Assembly: GCF_003234185.1 (NCBI RefSeq)
Contig: NZ_QKSM01000004.1
Coordinates: 62,001 to 126,000, forward strand
Direction of reading: 5' to 3'
DNA: 64,000 bases
Source of the DNA: Curtobacterium sp. MCSS17_008
Lineage (GTDB): Bacteria; Actinomycetota; Actinomycetes; Actinomycetales; Microbacteriaceae
Made by a program: the position numbers and the translations under genes. Positions 49,554 to 57,203 of this stretch are shown here, in pieces (position 1 is the first letter of the stretch; each line of letters starts with the position of its first letter). A model generated the notes under the pieces. It did no database searches and was not told the DNA's origin. It worked only from the letters and a program-made list of their open reading frames with translations.

Positions 49554-50351
49554 CTAGAGCTCGACCTCGACAGGTTCGGCGCGGACGAGCTCGTGCACGC
49601 CGGCGATGACCTCGCTCGGGCGGAACGGGTAGCGGTCGATCTCGGCCTGGTCGCTGATGCCCGTCATGACCAGGACGGTGTGCAGCCCCGCCTCGATGCC
49701 GGCCTGCACGTCGGTGTCCATCCGGTCGCCGATCATGCCGGTGTTCTCGGAGTGCGCCCCGATCCGGTTCATCGCCGACCGGAACATCATCGGGTTCGGC
49801 TTACCGACGACGTACGGCTGCTTGCCGGTGGCCTTCTCGATCATCGCCGCGATCGCACCCGTCGCCGGCAGGACACCCTCGGCCGATGGCCCGGTCGCGT
49901 CCGGGTTCGTGACGATGAACCGCGCGCCGTCGCGGATGAGCCGGACGGCCTTCGTGATCGCCTCGAACGAGTAGTTCCGCGTCTCACCGACGACGACGTA
50001 GTCGGGCGCCGTCTCGGTCATGATGAACCCGGCCTCGTGCAGGGCCGTCGTCATGCCGGCCTCGCCGATCACGAAGGCCGAGCCGCCGGGCATCTGCGAG
50101 CGGCAGAAGTCCGCCGTTGCGAGCGCACTCGTCCAGATGCGCTCCTCGGGGACCTCGAGCCCCGACCAGCGGAGCCGGGCGCTCAGGTCGCGGGGCGTGA
50201 AGATCGAGTTGTTCGTCAGGACCAGGAACTCGGTGCCCTCGTCGAGCCACTGCTGGATGAGCTCGGGAGCCCCCGGCAGTGCCTGGTTCTCGTGGACGAG
50301 CACGCCGTCCATGTCGGTCAGCCAGCACTCGACGTCGTCGCGGGTCGCCAT
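49554..50351 (-). CDS. HAD-superfamily phosphatase, subfamily IIA (NagD-like)
   Basis: Predicted nucleotide or sugar phosphatase of 265 residues. Motif I is LTDMDGVLVHE with nucleophile Asp; motif II LVLTNNS; a NagD-type cap (~80-200) contains VVVGETRNYSFEAITKAVRLI and FIVTNPDATGPS; motif III K in VVGKPNPMMF; motif IV GMIGDRMDTDVQAGIEAGLHTVLVMTG. NagD-like enzymes hydrolyse UMP/GMP or p-nitrophenyl phosphate. A leaderless-type TACGCT lies 6 nt before the ATG. Single gene converging on the desaturase. Confidence 0.9.
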   Translation of the reverse strand: MATRDDVECWLTDMDGVLVHENQALPGAPELIQQWLDEGTEFLVLTNNSIFTPRDLSARLRWSGLEVPEERIWTSALATADFCRSQMPGGSAFVIGEAGMTTALHEAGFIMTETAPDYVVVGETRNYSFEAITKAVRLIRDGARFIVTNPDATGPSAEGVLPATGAIAAMIEKATGKQPYVVGKPNPMMFRSAMNRIGAHSENTGMIGDRMDTDVQAGIEAGLHTVLVMTGISDQAEIDRYPFRPSEVIAGVHELVRAEPVEVEL

Positions 50352-50357
50352 GACCAC

Positions 50358-50363
50358 AGCGTA
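50358..50363 (-). promoter_or_regulatory. -10 element of the NagD-like gene (leaderless)
   Basis: TACGCT on the minus strand ends 6 nt before the ATG at 50351. Confidence 0.5.
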
Positions 50364-50493
50364 CTGGGGAGGGCCGCGGCGAGTCCGGCGGTCTGGTCAC
50401 CCGGCCACCGGGACCTGGCCGACCGGACACCGAACGGCGTTCGGCTTTGGGCTACCATTTTCGGGACACGTACCGGATCAAGGAGGCCTCCCC

Positions 50494-51165
50494 GTGCTCG
50501 TCGACCCCGGACCCCCGACCGCCCAGCCCCGGACCGCGACCGACCCCGCACCGCGTCGCCGCCGCGGTCGCCCGAACGTCCTCAGCCGCGAGCAGGTGAT
50601 CGACGCCGCGACGACCATCGCCAACGAGGAGGGGCTCGACCGCCTGTCCTTCCGCGCGCTCGGTGCCCGGCTCGGGGTCGCGCCGATGACCGTGCACCGC
50701 ACCATCGGCGGTCTCGACGACCTGCACGCCGAGCTCGTCCGACGCACCGTCGACGAGTTCACCGCCACCTTCGTCTGGCCGGACGACTGGCGCTCCGTCA
50801 TCCGTGTCTTCGCCTGCACCTTCCGCGACCTCATGCGCACCCACCCCCTGGTGCTCGAGTCGCACAGCCAGCGCGCACCGCTCGCCTCGACGGAGTCGGA
50901 CGCCGTCACGAGGAAGGTCGTCGGCGCCCTGCAACAGGCCGGCCTGTCCGAGCGCGAGGCCATGTACGCGTTCTTCGTCGTCTACGACTTCGTCGTCGGG
51001 CACGCCGGCGTGCAGGTCGGTCGCGGCGACACCGAGGCCGGTCGCCCGGAGCGGCACCCGGTGGTCCGCGAGGTCCTCGGCGAGCACTCGTACGACGAGC
51101 GCTTCGACCTCGGTCTCGACATCATCACCGCCGGCATCGAGGCCCGCGTCGGCGCGCACCGCTGA
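50494..51165 (+). CDS. TetR-family transcriptional regulator
   Basis: Repressor of 223 residues. The helix-turn-helix (~33-80) reads LSREQVIDAATTIANEEGLDRLSFRALGARLGVAPMTVHRTIGGLDDL, a TetR pattern with His in place of the usual Tyr of the VYxHF motif. The rest is a ligand/dimerisation domain of TetR_C type. Basic N-terminal residues (PRRRRGRPN) precede it. GTG 50494 follows AAGGAGG at optimal spacing; upstream in-frame sequence is shadow. It is divergent from the NagD-like gene; no obvious target. Its terminator shares bases with the start of the next gene. Confidence 0.87.
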   Translation: MLVDPGPPTAQPRTATDPAPRRRRGRPNVLSREQVIDAATTIANEEGLDRLSFRALGARLGVAPMTVHRTIGGLDDLHAELVRRTVDEFTATFVWPDDWRSVIRVFACTFRDLMRTHPLVLESHSQRAPLASTESDAVTRKVVGALQQAGLSEREAMYAFFVVYDFVVGHAGVQVGRGDTEAGRPERHPVVREVLGEHSYDERFDLGLDIITAGIEARVGAHR

Positions 51166-51172
51166 CGGTCGC

Positions 51173-51233
51173 CGGACGGGAGGCGCGGGGCACGCGCCCT
51201 ACGCTGGTCACGTGACCGAGCGCCTCCCGTCCG
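51173..51233 (+). terminator. Inverted repeat enclosing the start of the next gene
   Basis: CGGACGGGAGGCGC (51173-51186) and GCGCCTCCCGTCCG (51220-51233) are perfect 14-bp arms. The 33-nt interval contains the -10 TACGCT and GTG start of the SpoU methyltransferase; the right arm encodes its residues 4-8. It probably ends the tetR transcript and may affect the downstream start. Confidence 0.65.
51200..51205 (+). promoter_or_regulatory. -10 element of the SpoU methyltransferase gene (leaderless)
   Basis: TACGCT ends 6 nt before GTG 51212 and lies within the loop of the inverted repeat 51173-51233. Confidence 0.5.
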
Positions 51234-51916
51234 ACCCCGCGGTCCCGTCGACGGGACCGGCCCGCCCGGACGGCCCCGTCCCGGGACTGCCACCGACGCA
51301 CGAGGCCACCACGAACGGCGTCGGCCCCCACCCCGAGCCGTGGCCGGACGACCCGCGGCTCGACCCGGAGCTCCTGGCCGCCGGGGACACCCGCAACGTC
51401 GTCGACCGGTTCCGGTACTGGTCGATGGACGCCATCGTCGCCGAGTTGGACACGCGTCGGCACGCGTTCGACGTCGCGATCGAGAACTGGCAGCACGACC
51501 TGAACATCGGGTCCATCGTGCGCAGCGCGAACGCCTTCCTCGCGGGCACCGTGCACATCATCGGCCGGCGCCGCTGGAACAAGCGCGGGGCGATGGTCAC
51601 CGACCGCTACCAGCACGTGCGGTACCACCCGGACGTCGCCGCGTTCCTCGCCGCCATGCGCGAGGAGCACCGACCCGTGGTCGCGATCGACAACACCTTC
51701 GGTGCCGACCGCATCGAGACCGCGGCGATCCCGGAGCGCTGCGTGTTCCTGTTCGGGCAGGAGGGGCCCGGGCTCACCGACGAGGCCGTCGCCGGAGCGG
51801 ACGCCCACCTCGAGATCACGCAGTTCGGGTCGACGCGGAGCATCAACGCCTCGGCCGCCGCGGCGATCGTCATGCACGCCTGGGTCGTGCAGCACGCGGA
51901 GCTGCCGGCCGACTGA
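51212..51916 (+). CDS. TrmH/SpoU-family RNA 2'-O-methyltransferase
   Basis: SPOUT-fold enzyme of 234 residues that methylates a ribose 2'-OH in tRNA or rRNA. Motif 1 is IENWQHDLNIGSIVRSANAF with conserved Asn and Arg; motif 2 VFLFGQEGPGLTDEAV and motif 3 ITQFGSTRSINASAAAAIVMH form the trefoil-knot SAM site. The first ~70 residues are Pro-rich and divergent. GTG 51212 is preferred: it is preceded by a -10 hexamer, so the message is probably leaderless. The first codons overlap the hairpin of the upstream gene. Target nucleotide unknown. Confidence 0.87.
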   Translation: MTERLPSDPAVPSTGPARPDGPVPGLPPTHEATTNGVGPHPEPWPDDPRLDPELLAAGDTRNVVDRFRYWSMDAIVAELDTRRHAFDVAIENWQHDLNIGSIVRSANAFLAGTVHIIGRRRWNKRGAMVTDRYQHVRYHPDVAAFLAAMREEHRPVVAIDNTFGADRIETAAIPERCVFLFGQEGPGLTDEAVAGADAHLEITQFGSTRSINASAAAAIVMHAWVVQHAELPAD

Positions 51917-51938
51917 GCGGGGCGCAGCCCGGGCGGGG

Positions 51939-52958
51939 TCAGCGGGCTGCGGTCGTGCGGCGGGCGACGAGCCGGGGCTCGACGAGGGTCTCCTGCGCCG
52001 GCGTGGTCGGGTCGGCGATCCGGGCGAGCAGCCGCTCCCCGGCGCCGCGACCGATCTCGACGCTGCGGTCGTCGATGCTCGTCAGCCCGACGTAGGCCGT
52101 CGCCGCGAGTGGCGTGTCGTCGTAGCCCATGACCGAGACGTCCTCGGGCACGCGCAGGCCACGCGCCGCCAGGCCGGACATCGCGCCGAGCGCCATCACG
52201 TCGTTCGCCGCGAACACCGCCGTGACGTCGGGGTGGGCATCGAGGAGGAGCCCGACGGCCTCGGCGCCGGCCGCCTCGGTGGGTTCCCCGGGCATGACGC
52301 GGGTGACGAGTGAGGCGGGTGCCGTGGCGGAGGCGACCCCTGCCTCCAGGCCGGCGAGCCGTTCCGCGGAGGCGGCGGACCGTCCGCCGACGAAGCCGAT
52401 GCGGGTGTGGCCGAGGGTGAGCAGGTGCTCGGCCGCCATCCGGCCGCCGGCGCGGTCGTCGTTGGCGACGGTGTCGGCGCGGGGCAGGGCCGCGCGGCCG
52501 CCGGCGACCACGACGGGCATGCTGGCCGGGATGGCGAGGTCGGTGTCCGGCTCGCCGGCGATGACGATGCCCTCGACGCGCATGGACAGGAAGCCCTCGA
52601 CGGGGGAGACGTCGAGCCCGGTGTTGAGGAAGCGGTCGGCCACGACGAGGCGGTGGCCCTGGTCCTGCAGTGCCTCGCGGAGCCCGGTGAGCAGGTCGAC
52701 GAACCACTGGTTCCGGAAGTCGTCGAGCACGACGCCGATCGTGCGGCTGCGGGTGCCGGCGAGCGAGACGGCAGCGGTGGACGGGCGGTAGTCGAGCTCC
52801 TGGATCGCCTGGAGGACGGCCTCGCGGCGCTGGTCGCTGACCTTCGGGGAGCGCTGCAGCACGAGCGAGACGAGGGACTTCGAGACGCCGGCGCGCGCGG
52901 CGACGTCGTAGATGGTCGCGGGCTTGCCGTCTGCGGTGGCGGGCGTGCCGTCTCCCAT
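51939..52958 (-). CDS. LacI-family transcriptional regulator
   Basis: Sugar-responsive repressor of 339 residues. The N-terminal HTH (ATIYDVAARAGVSKSLVSLVLQRSPKVSDQRREAVLQAIQELDYRP) is followed by a periplasmic-binding-like effector domain starting SRTIGVVLDDFRNQWFVDLL and ending MGYDDTPLAATAYVGLTSI. ATG 52958 has AAGGAG 4 nt upstream; TACGAT near 52990-52995 on the minus strand is a possible -10. The neighbouring genes do not look like a sugar operon, so its target lies elsewhere. Confidence 0.9.
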   Translation of the reverse strand: MGDGTPATADGKPATIYDVAARAGVSKSLVSLVLQRSPKVSDQRREAVLQAIQELDYRPSTAAVSLAGTRSRTIGVVLDDFRNQWFVDLLTGLREALQDQGHRLVVADRFLNTGLDVSPVEGFLSMRVEGIVIAGEPDTDLAIPASMPVVVAGGRAALPRADTVANDDRAGGRMAAEHLLTLGHTRIGFVGGRSAASAERLAGLEAGVASATAPASLVTRVMPGEPTEAAGAEAVGLLLDAHPDVTAVFAANDVMALGAMSGLAARGLRVPEDVSVMGYDDTPLAATAYVGLTSIDDRSVEIGRGAGERLLARIADPTTPAQETLVEPRLVARRTTAAR

Positions 52959-53014
52959 GATCTCCTTCGACCTGTCGTGGTGTCCCTCGATCGTAGCGGC
53001 GGCCGTGCGCCGCT

Positions 53015-53054
53015 GCCCTGCGGCCCTGCGGCCCTGCGGCCCTGCGGCCCTGCG
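53015..53054. repeat. Microsatellite (GCCCTGCG)5
   Basis: Five perfect 8-bp units in the region upstream of the LacI-type gene and 33 bp before the palindrome at 53087. The number of units could vary by slippage. Confidence 0.85.
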
Positions 53055-53086
53055 CCCCGCGCTCCTGCGGCCTCGCTGCTCGCTGA

Positions 53087-53137
53087 TGGAGCAGAAGACG
53101 TCGAGTGCCGGCACCCGACCCGACGTCTTCTGCTCCA
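53087..53137. repeat. Palindromic element, copy 1
   Basis: TGGAGCAGAAGACGTCG and its perfect reverse complement are separated by 17 nt that include GTGCCGGCAC, itself a palindrome. The arm sequence recurs at 54983-55047. It lies between the divergent LacI-type and DUF559 genes. Confidence 0.85.
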
Positions 53138-53240
53138 CGAACGGCGGTGCGACTCCTGCACAGGCTCACCGGACCCGGGCGTTCTGCACAGATCGGCCAC
53201 GGATCGCCTCCGATCGGCCCGACTCGGCGACGCTCGGAGC

Positions 53241-54143
53241 ATGCGCCCACGACCGCTCCCGAAGGACCTGCGCACCAGGAGCTTCGACGTCCACGCCGCG
53301 GACCGCGCGGCGGTGCACCGCGAGCGACTCCGTCGTCGTGACCTGGTCCGGCCGACGCGGTCCCTCCGGTGGCACCGACACCGACCGCTGACGGGCATCG
53401 ATCGCATCCGCGCGTTCCGGCCGGTGCTCGGCCCCGGTCAGTTCATCAGCCACCTCTCGGCGGCGGTGCTGTGGGGCCTGCCCTTGCCGCGCGGTCACCC
53501 CGGTGACGATCCGGTGCACGTGACGAGTGTTCGACCGGCTGCACAGATGCGGCGCGCGGGTGTCGTCGGGCACCGGACCACCGAGGACCGCGCACGGGTC
53601 GTGACGCGGTGGGGCATGCCGACGAGCGCACCGGCGACGACATGGGTGGAGTGCGGTGCGGTCCTCGGGCTCGACGACCTCGTGGTGCTCGGGGACGCAG
53701 TGCTCGCGAGCCGCGCGTGCGCGACGTCGGTCGAGGACCTCGTGTCGGCGCTCTCCGCGCGGGGTCGGTGCCCGGGGGTGCGGGCACTCCGTGCTGCGCT
53801 GGTACTCGTGCGACCGGGGAGCGGTTCGCCGCAGGAGACCAGGGCCCGGTTGGGCATCGTCCGGGCGGGGCTCCCGGAACCCGGAGGACAGGTCGAGATC
53901 CGGGACGAACGAGGGCGGTTCGTCGGCCGCGCAGACTTCGCGTACCGCCGGGAGCGCATCGTCATCGAGTACGAGGGCGACCAGCACCGGACGGATCGTG
54001 CGCAGTGGGAGTCCGACCTGCGGCGCTACCGAGCGTTCGAGCGCCTCGGGTGGACGGTGCTGCGCTGGAGTCGGGCCGACATCACGACCCACCGCGTCGA
54101 GGCCCTCGCCGAGCTGGCAGGACTGCTGCGACGACGGGGGTAG
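53241..54143 (+). CDS. DUF559 (VSR-endonuclease-like) domain protein
   Basis: A 300-residue protein. The C-terminal ~100 residues have the DUF559/VSR-like nuclease pattern: GRADFAYRRERIVIEYEGDQHR with Asp and Glu of the core, then WESDLRRYRAFERLGWTVLRWSR. The N-terminal part (SHLSAAVLWGLPLP, VHVTSVRPAAQMRRAGVVGHR) resembles the AbiEi-like domain common in such actinobacterial proteins. Function is unknown; the fold suggests nucleic-acid binding or cleavage. GACGCT lies 6 nt before the ATG and there is no ribosome site. Gene and its neighbour at 54154 are bracketed by the two palindromes. Confidence 0.75.
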   Translation: MRPRPLPKDLRTRSFDVHAADRAAVHRERLRRRDLVRPTRSLRWHRHRPLTGIDRIRAFRPVLGPGQFISHLSAAVLWGLPLPRGHPGDDPVHVTSVRPAAQMRRAGVVGHRTTEDRARVVTRWGMPTSAPATTWVECGAVLGLDDLVVLGDAVLASRACATSVEDLVSALSARGRCPGVRALRAALVLVRPGSGSPQETRARLGIVRAGLPEPGGQVEIRDERGRFVGRADFAYRRERIVIEYEGDQHRTDRAQWESDLRRYRAFERLGWTVLRWSRADITTHRVEALAELAGLLRRRG

Positions 54144-54146
54144 CGT
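54141..54146 (+). promoter_or_regulatory. -10 element of the epimerase-like gene (leaderless)
   Basis: TAGCGT begins at the stop codon of the DUF559 gene and ends 7 nt before ATG 54154. Confidence 0.5.
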
Positions 54147-54153
54147 CCGGCGC

Positions 54154-54957
54154 ATGGCGACGCTGCTGCTGACGGGTGCTGCTGGTCGGATCGGGACGGC
54201 GCTCCGTCCACGGCTCCGTGCAGCCGGCCACGACCTCGTGTTGTTCGACGAGCGGGAGCCCACGGAACCGGTCGTCGCGGGTGAGCGGCTCGTGACCGGC
54301 ACCGTCGCTGACCTGGAAGCGCTCGACCTCGCGCTCGTGGGGGTCGACACGGTCGTGCACCTCGCGGGCATCCCGACCGAGGACGCCTGGGACGACCTGG
54401 TCGCGGTGAACCTGACCGGCACGAAGAACCTCCTGGAACGGGCGGCCGTCGCGGGAGTGCTGCGCGTAGTGCAGGCGAGCTCGATCCACGCGGTCGGTCG
54501 CGTGCCCGAGCCGGAGGCCGCACCAGACAGCGTCCCGGGCGACCGGCTGCCCCGTCCGGACACTTACTACGGCGTGACGAAGGCCGCGATGGAACTGCTC
54601 GGCAGTCTGTTCGCCGACCGGTTCGAGATGTCGATCGTCTCAGCGCGGATCGGAGCGTTCGGGGAGCGGCCGTCGAGTCGTCGTGCGTTGTTGATGTGGA
54701 CCTCGGCCGACGACCTCGCCCGCCTCGTCGAGGCGACGGTCGCGCTCCGCGAGCCCGGGCACCACGTCGTCTGGGCGCTGTCACGCAACCAGGGGAGCCC
54801 GGCGGACCTCACTGCCGGCGAGCGGATGGGCTTCGTGCCGGTCGACGACGCGGCGACGGCCCTCGACGCCGACGAGCGCGCCGCCCTGCCCGACGAGGAC
54901 ATGCGCTGGCTCGGGGGAGCGCTCGCCGACGTCCCGCTCGGTCGTCGGGCGGGCTGA
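54154..54957 (+). CDS. NAD-dependent epimerase/dehydratase (uronate dehydrogenase-like)
   Basis: Extended short-chain dehydrogenase of 267 residues. NAD motif LLTGAAGRIGTALRPRL is at the start, DTVVHLAGIPTEDAWDDLVAVNLTGTKNLLERA follows, Ser in VQASSIHAVG and the catalytic YYGVTKAAME (Tyr and Lys). The small size and the HLAGIP segment match uronate dehydrogenases and related NAD-dependent sugar oxidoreductases, which would suit degradation of plant uronic acids. It has its own leaderless -10 and ends 25 bp before the second palindrome. Confidence 0.85.
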   Translation: MATLLLTGAAGRIGTALRPRLRAAGHDLVLFDEREPTEPVVAGERLVTGTVADLEALDLALVGVDTVVHLAGIPTEDAWDDLVAVNLTGTKNLLERAAVAGVLRVVQASSIHAVGRVPEPEAAPDSVPGDRLPRPDTYYGVTKAAMELLGSLFADRFEMSIVSARIGAFGERPSSRRALLMWTSADDLARLVEATVALREPGHHVVWALSRNQGSPADLTAGERMGFVPVDDAATALDADERAALPDEDMRWLGGALADVPLGRRAG

Positions 54958-54982
54958 CGCTCCCGCGACCTGGCCGCGGGCC

Positions 54983-55047
54983 CCGTTCATGGAGCAGAAG
55001 ACGTCGAGTGCGCGGGCGCGACTCGACGTCTTCTGCTCCATGAACGG
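54983..55047. repeat. Palindromic element, copy 2
   Basis: Perfect 27-bp arms (left arm starts CCGTTCATGGAGCAGAAGAC) around the 11-nt loop GCGCGGGCGCG. The central 17 bp are identical to the arms of the copy at 53087-53137. It lies between the epimerase-like and YhgE genes, which converge. Confidence 0.88.
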
Positions 55048-55133
55048 CAGCGGGGCCGGGCGCGCGGGGCCGGGTCGGTCGCGGGGCGCGGGCGCGCGAC
55101 CGCGCCCGCGCCCGCACGCCCGCGCCCGGGCCG

Positions 55134-57203
55134 CTACCCGATCAGGCTCGGCCGCAGGTCGCGCAGCGTCCGCGAGCGGGTCTGCCGTGCCGTCACGACG
55201 AACGAGACGAGCAGCGCCCCGAGCAACCAGCACGCGAGCACCCCCGTGTCGGACCACACCGCCGCGAAGGACCCGCCGTACATCGTCTGCCGCAGTGCAT
55301 CGACCGAGTACGTCATCGGCAGCGCGAAGTGCAGCGCCGCCAACGGCCCGGGGAGCGTCTGCCACGGGAAGGTCCCGCCGGCGGTCACGAGCTGCACGAG
55401 CATGAGCACCAGGCCGAGGAACTGCCCGACGGACCCGAGCAGCACGTTGAGCGCCATGATGATCGCCGCGAAGGTCGCCGACGCGAGCACCATGATCCCC
55501 ACCGTGGCCCCGGCGTGCATGACGTCGAGGTCGAGCGCGAACCGCACGATCAGGAACAGCGCCGCCATCTGCACCACCCCGAGCAGCGCCGGCGTCAGCC
55601 AGCCGCCGAGCACCACCGACAGCGGCTTCCGCACCGCGGTGATCGCCCGCTTCGAGATCGGCTTGAGGATGAGGAACAGCGCGTACATGCCGATCCACGC
55701 CGCGAGCGAGATGAAGAACGGCGCGAGGCCGGCGCCGTAGTTCGACGCGGCGGCGATGTTGTCGTCGCCGACCTGCACCGGGTCCGAGATCACGGACGCC
55801 TGCGAGGAACGCTGCGACGCGGTGGACGCGGGGATCTTCGTGCGGCCCTGGTCGAGCTTCGTGGCGAGCTCCTTCGAGCCGTCCTCGAGCTGGTCCACGC
55901 CCGCCGAGAGCTGCGAGGCGCCCGACGCCGCCGACGCCGCACCGTCCGCGAGCGATGCCGCACCGGAGGACAGCGTCGGTGCGGCAGCGGCCAGCTTCGA
56001 CGTGCCGGCCGCGACCTGCGACGAGCCGTCCGCGAGCTGCGACGCACCGCTCGAGGCCGACGCGATGCCGTCCGCGAGCGCGGGCGACGCCGAGGCGAGC
56101 TCGGACGTGCCGGCGGCGACCTGTGCCGAGCCGTCGCGGAGCTGGTCGACGGCCGACTTCGTCGACGCGTAGGTCTCCTTGGCCGATGCCCCGGCGCTGT
56201 TGACGTCGCCGACGGCCGTCGTGATGGCCTGCTGCTGCTCCTCCGTCAGCGTGACGCCCTCCGGCAGGTTCGCGGTGATCTGTGCGAGCACGGCCTGTGC
56301 GTCCACCGGCTGCACCGCGTCGACGTCGGCGCTGTACGAGTCGACCTCCTCGGCGAGCGCAGCGTTCCCTGCGGCCACCCGCTGCGCGCCGTCGTTCAGC
56401 TGCGCGGTCTGTGCCGGCAGCTGCGCCGTCTGCTGCTGCGCGTCCGCCAGCCCGGACGCCAGGGCCGAGGCCCCGGACGCGACCTGCTGGGCGCCGCTGT
56501 CGAGCTGCGCGGTCTGCGACGGCAGCGCTGCGGTGCCGGAGGCGAGCTGCGCGGCACCGGCCGACAGTTCCGAGGTGCCCGACGCGAGCGAGGAGGCTCC
56601 GTCCGCCGCCTCGGTCGAGCCCTTCGCCAGCTGCCCCGCTCCGTCGACGGCGTCGCCGAGGCTGTCCCGCACGTCGGCGAGCCCGACGAGCAGCGTCTTC
56701 GCGGCCTGCTTGCCGACCCGCTCGGCGACGGCGGTGCGCATGGTCTTGCCCGCCTGCTCCGCGATCGTCGACGCGAGGTACGAGTTCGTGTCCGCGGTCG
56801 TCATGACGAGTTCGGCCCGTTTCGGGTCGTCGCCCCGTGCGGACACCAACGCCTCCGAGAAGTCGTGCGGGATCGTCACGACGAAGTCGTAGGTGCCGTT
56901 CCGCACACCGGAGCGTGCGTCGGTCGCGGTCGTCTCGGTCCAGTCGAAGTCGGCGCCGTCGATCGCCTCCTTCGTGACGTCCTTGCCGTAGTCGACCCGG
57001 TCGCCGTCGAGCGTCGCGCCGGCATCCTGGTCGACGATCGCCGCCGGGATCTGGTCGAGCTTGGCGTAGGGGTCGCGGTTCGCCCAGAGGTAGGCGCCGC
57101 CGTAGAGCAGCGGCACCACCATGAGGGCGATGAACGCCAGCCGTGCGAGCGGCGTGGCGGTGAGGCGCGCCAGTTCGGCGCGGACGAGCGAGGGGATGGT
57201 CAC
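55134..57203 (-). CDS. YhgE/Pip-family ABC-2-type membrane protein
   Basis: Predicted exporter permease of 689 residues. One N-terminal helix (LAFIALMVVPLLYGGAYLWA) is followed by a ~450-residue extracellular domain and five or six C-terminal helices of ABC2-membrane type. The extracellular part has many short repeats (AAQLASGTA, ASQLADGSSQVAAGTSKLA, DQLEDGSKEL) in the X-x-L-x-x-G-x pattern of YhgE/Pip proteins, forming a long coiled rod. EssA/EsaA-like and phage-receptor Pip proteins are relatives. Its GTG start overlaps the upstream ATPase-like gene stop, so the two work together. Substrate unknown; some family members handle lipids or antibiotics. Confidence 0.88.
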   Translation of the reverse strand: MTIPSLVRAELARLTATPLARLAFIALMVVPLLYGGAYLWANRDPYAKLDQIPAAIVDQDAGATLDGDRVDYGKDVTKEAIDGADFDWTETTATDARSGVRNGTYDFVVTIPHDFSEALVSARGDDPKRAELVMTTADTNSYLASTIAEQAGKTMRTAVAERVGKQAAKTLLVGLADVRDSLGDAVDGAGQLAKGSTEAADGASSLASGTSELSAGAAQLASGTAALPSQTAQLDSGAQQVASGASALASGLADAQQQTAQLPAQTAQLNDGAQRVAAGNAALAEEVDSYSADVDAVQPVDAQAVLAQITANLPEGVTLTEEQQQAITTAVGDVNSAGASAKETYASTKSAVDQLRDGSAQVAAGTSELASASPALADGIASASSGASQLADGSSQVAAGTSKLAAAAPTLSSGAASLADGAASAASGASQLSAGVDQLEDGSKELATKLDQGRTKIPASTASQRSSQASVISDPVQVGDDNIAAASNYGAGLAPFFISLAAWIGMYALFLILKPISKRAITAVRKPLSVVLGGWLTPALLGVVQMAALFLIVRFALDLDVMHAGATVGIMVLASATFAAIIMALNVLLGSVGQFLGLVLMLVQLVTAGGTFPWQTLPGPLAALHFALPMTYSVDALRQTMYGGSFAAVWSDTGVLACWLLGALLVSFVVTARQTRSRTLRDLRPSLIG

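Noticed and set aside
53241..54957. Toxin-antitoxin or restriction system from the DUF559 gene and its neighbour
   Set aside because: The neighbour is a clear NAD-dependent dehydrogenase and each gene has its own -10; no methylase, antitoxin or second nuclease is present.
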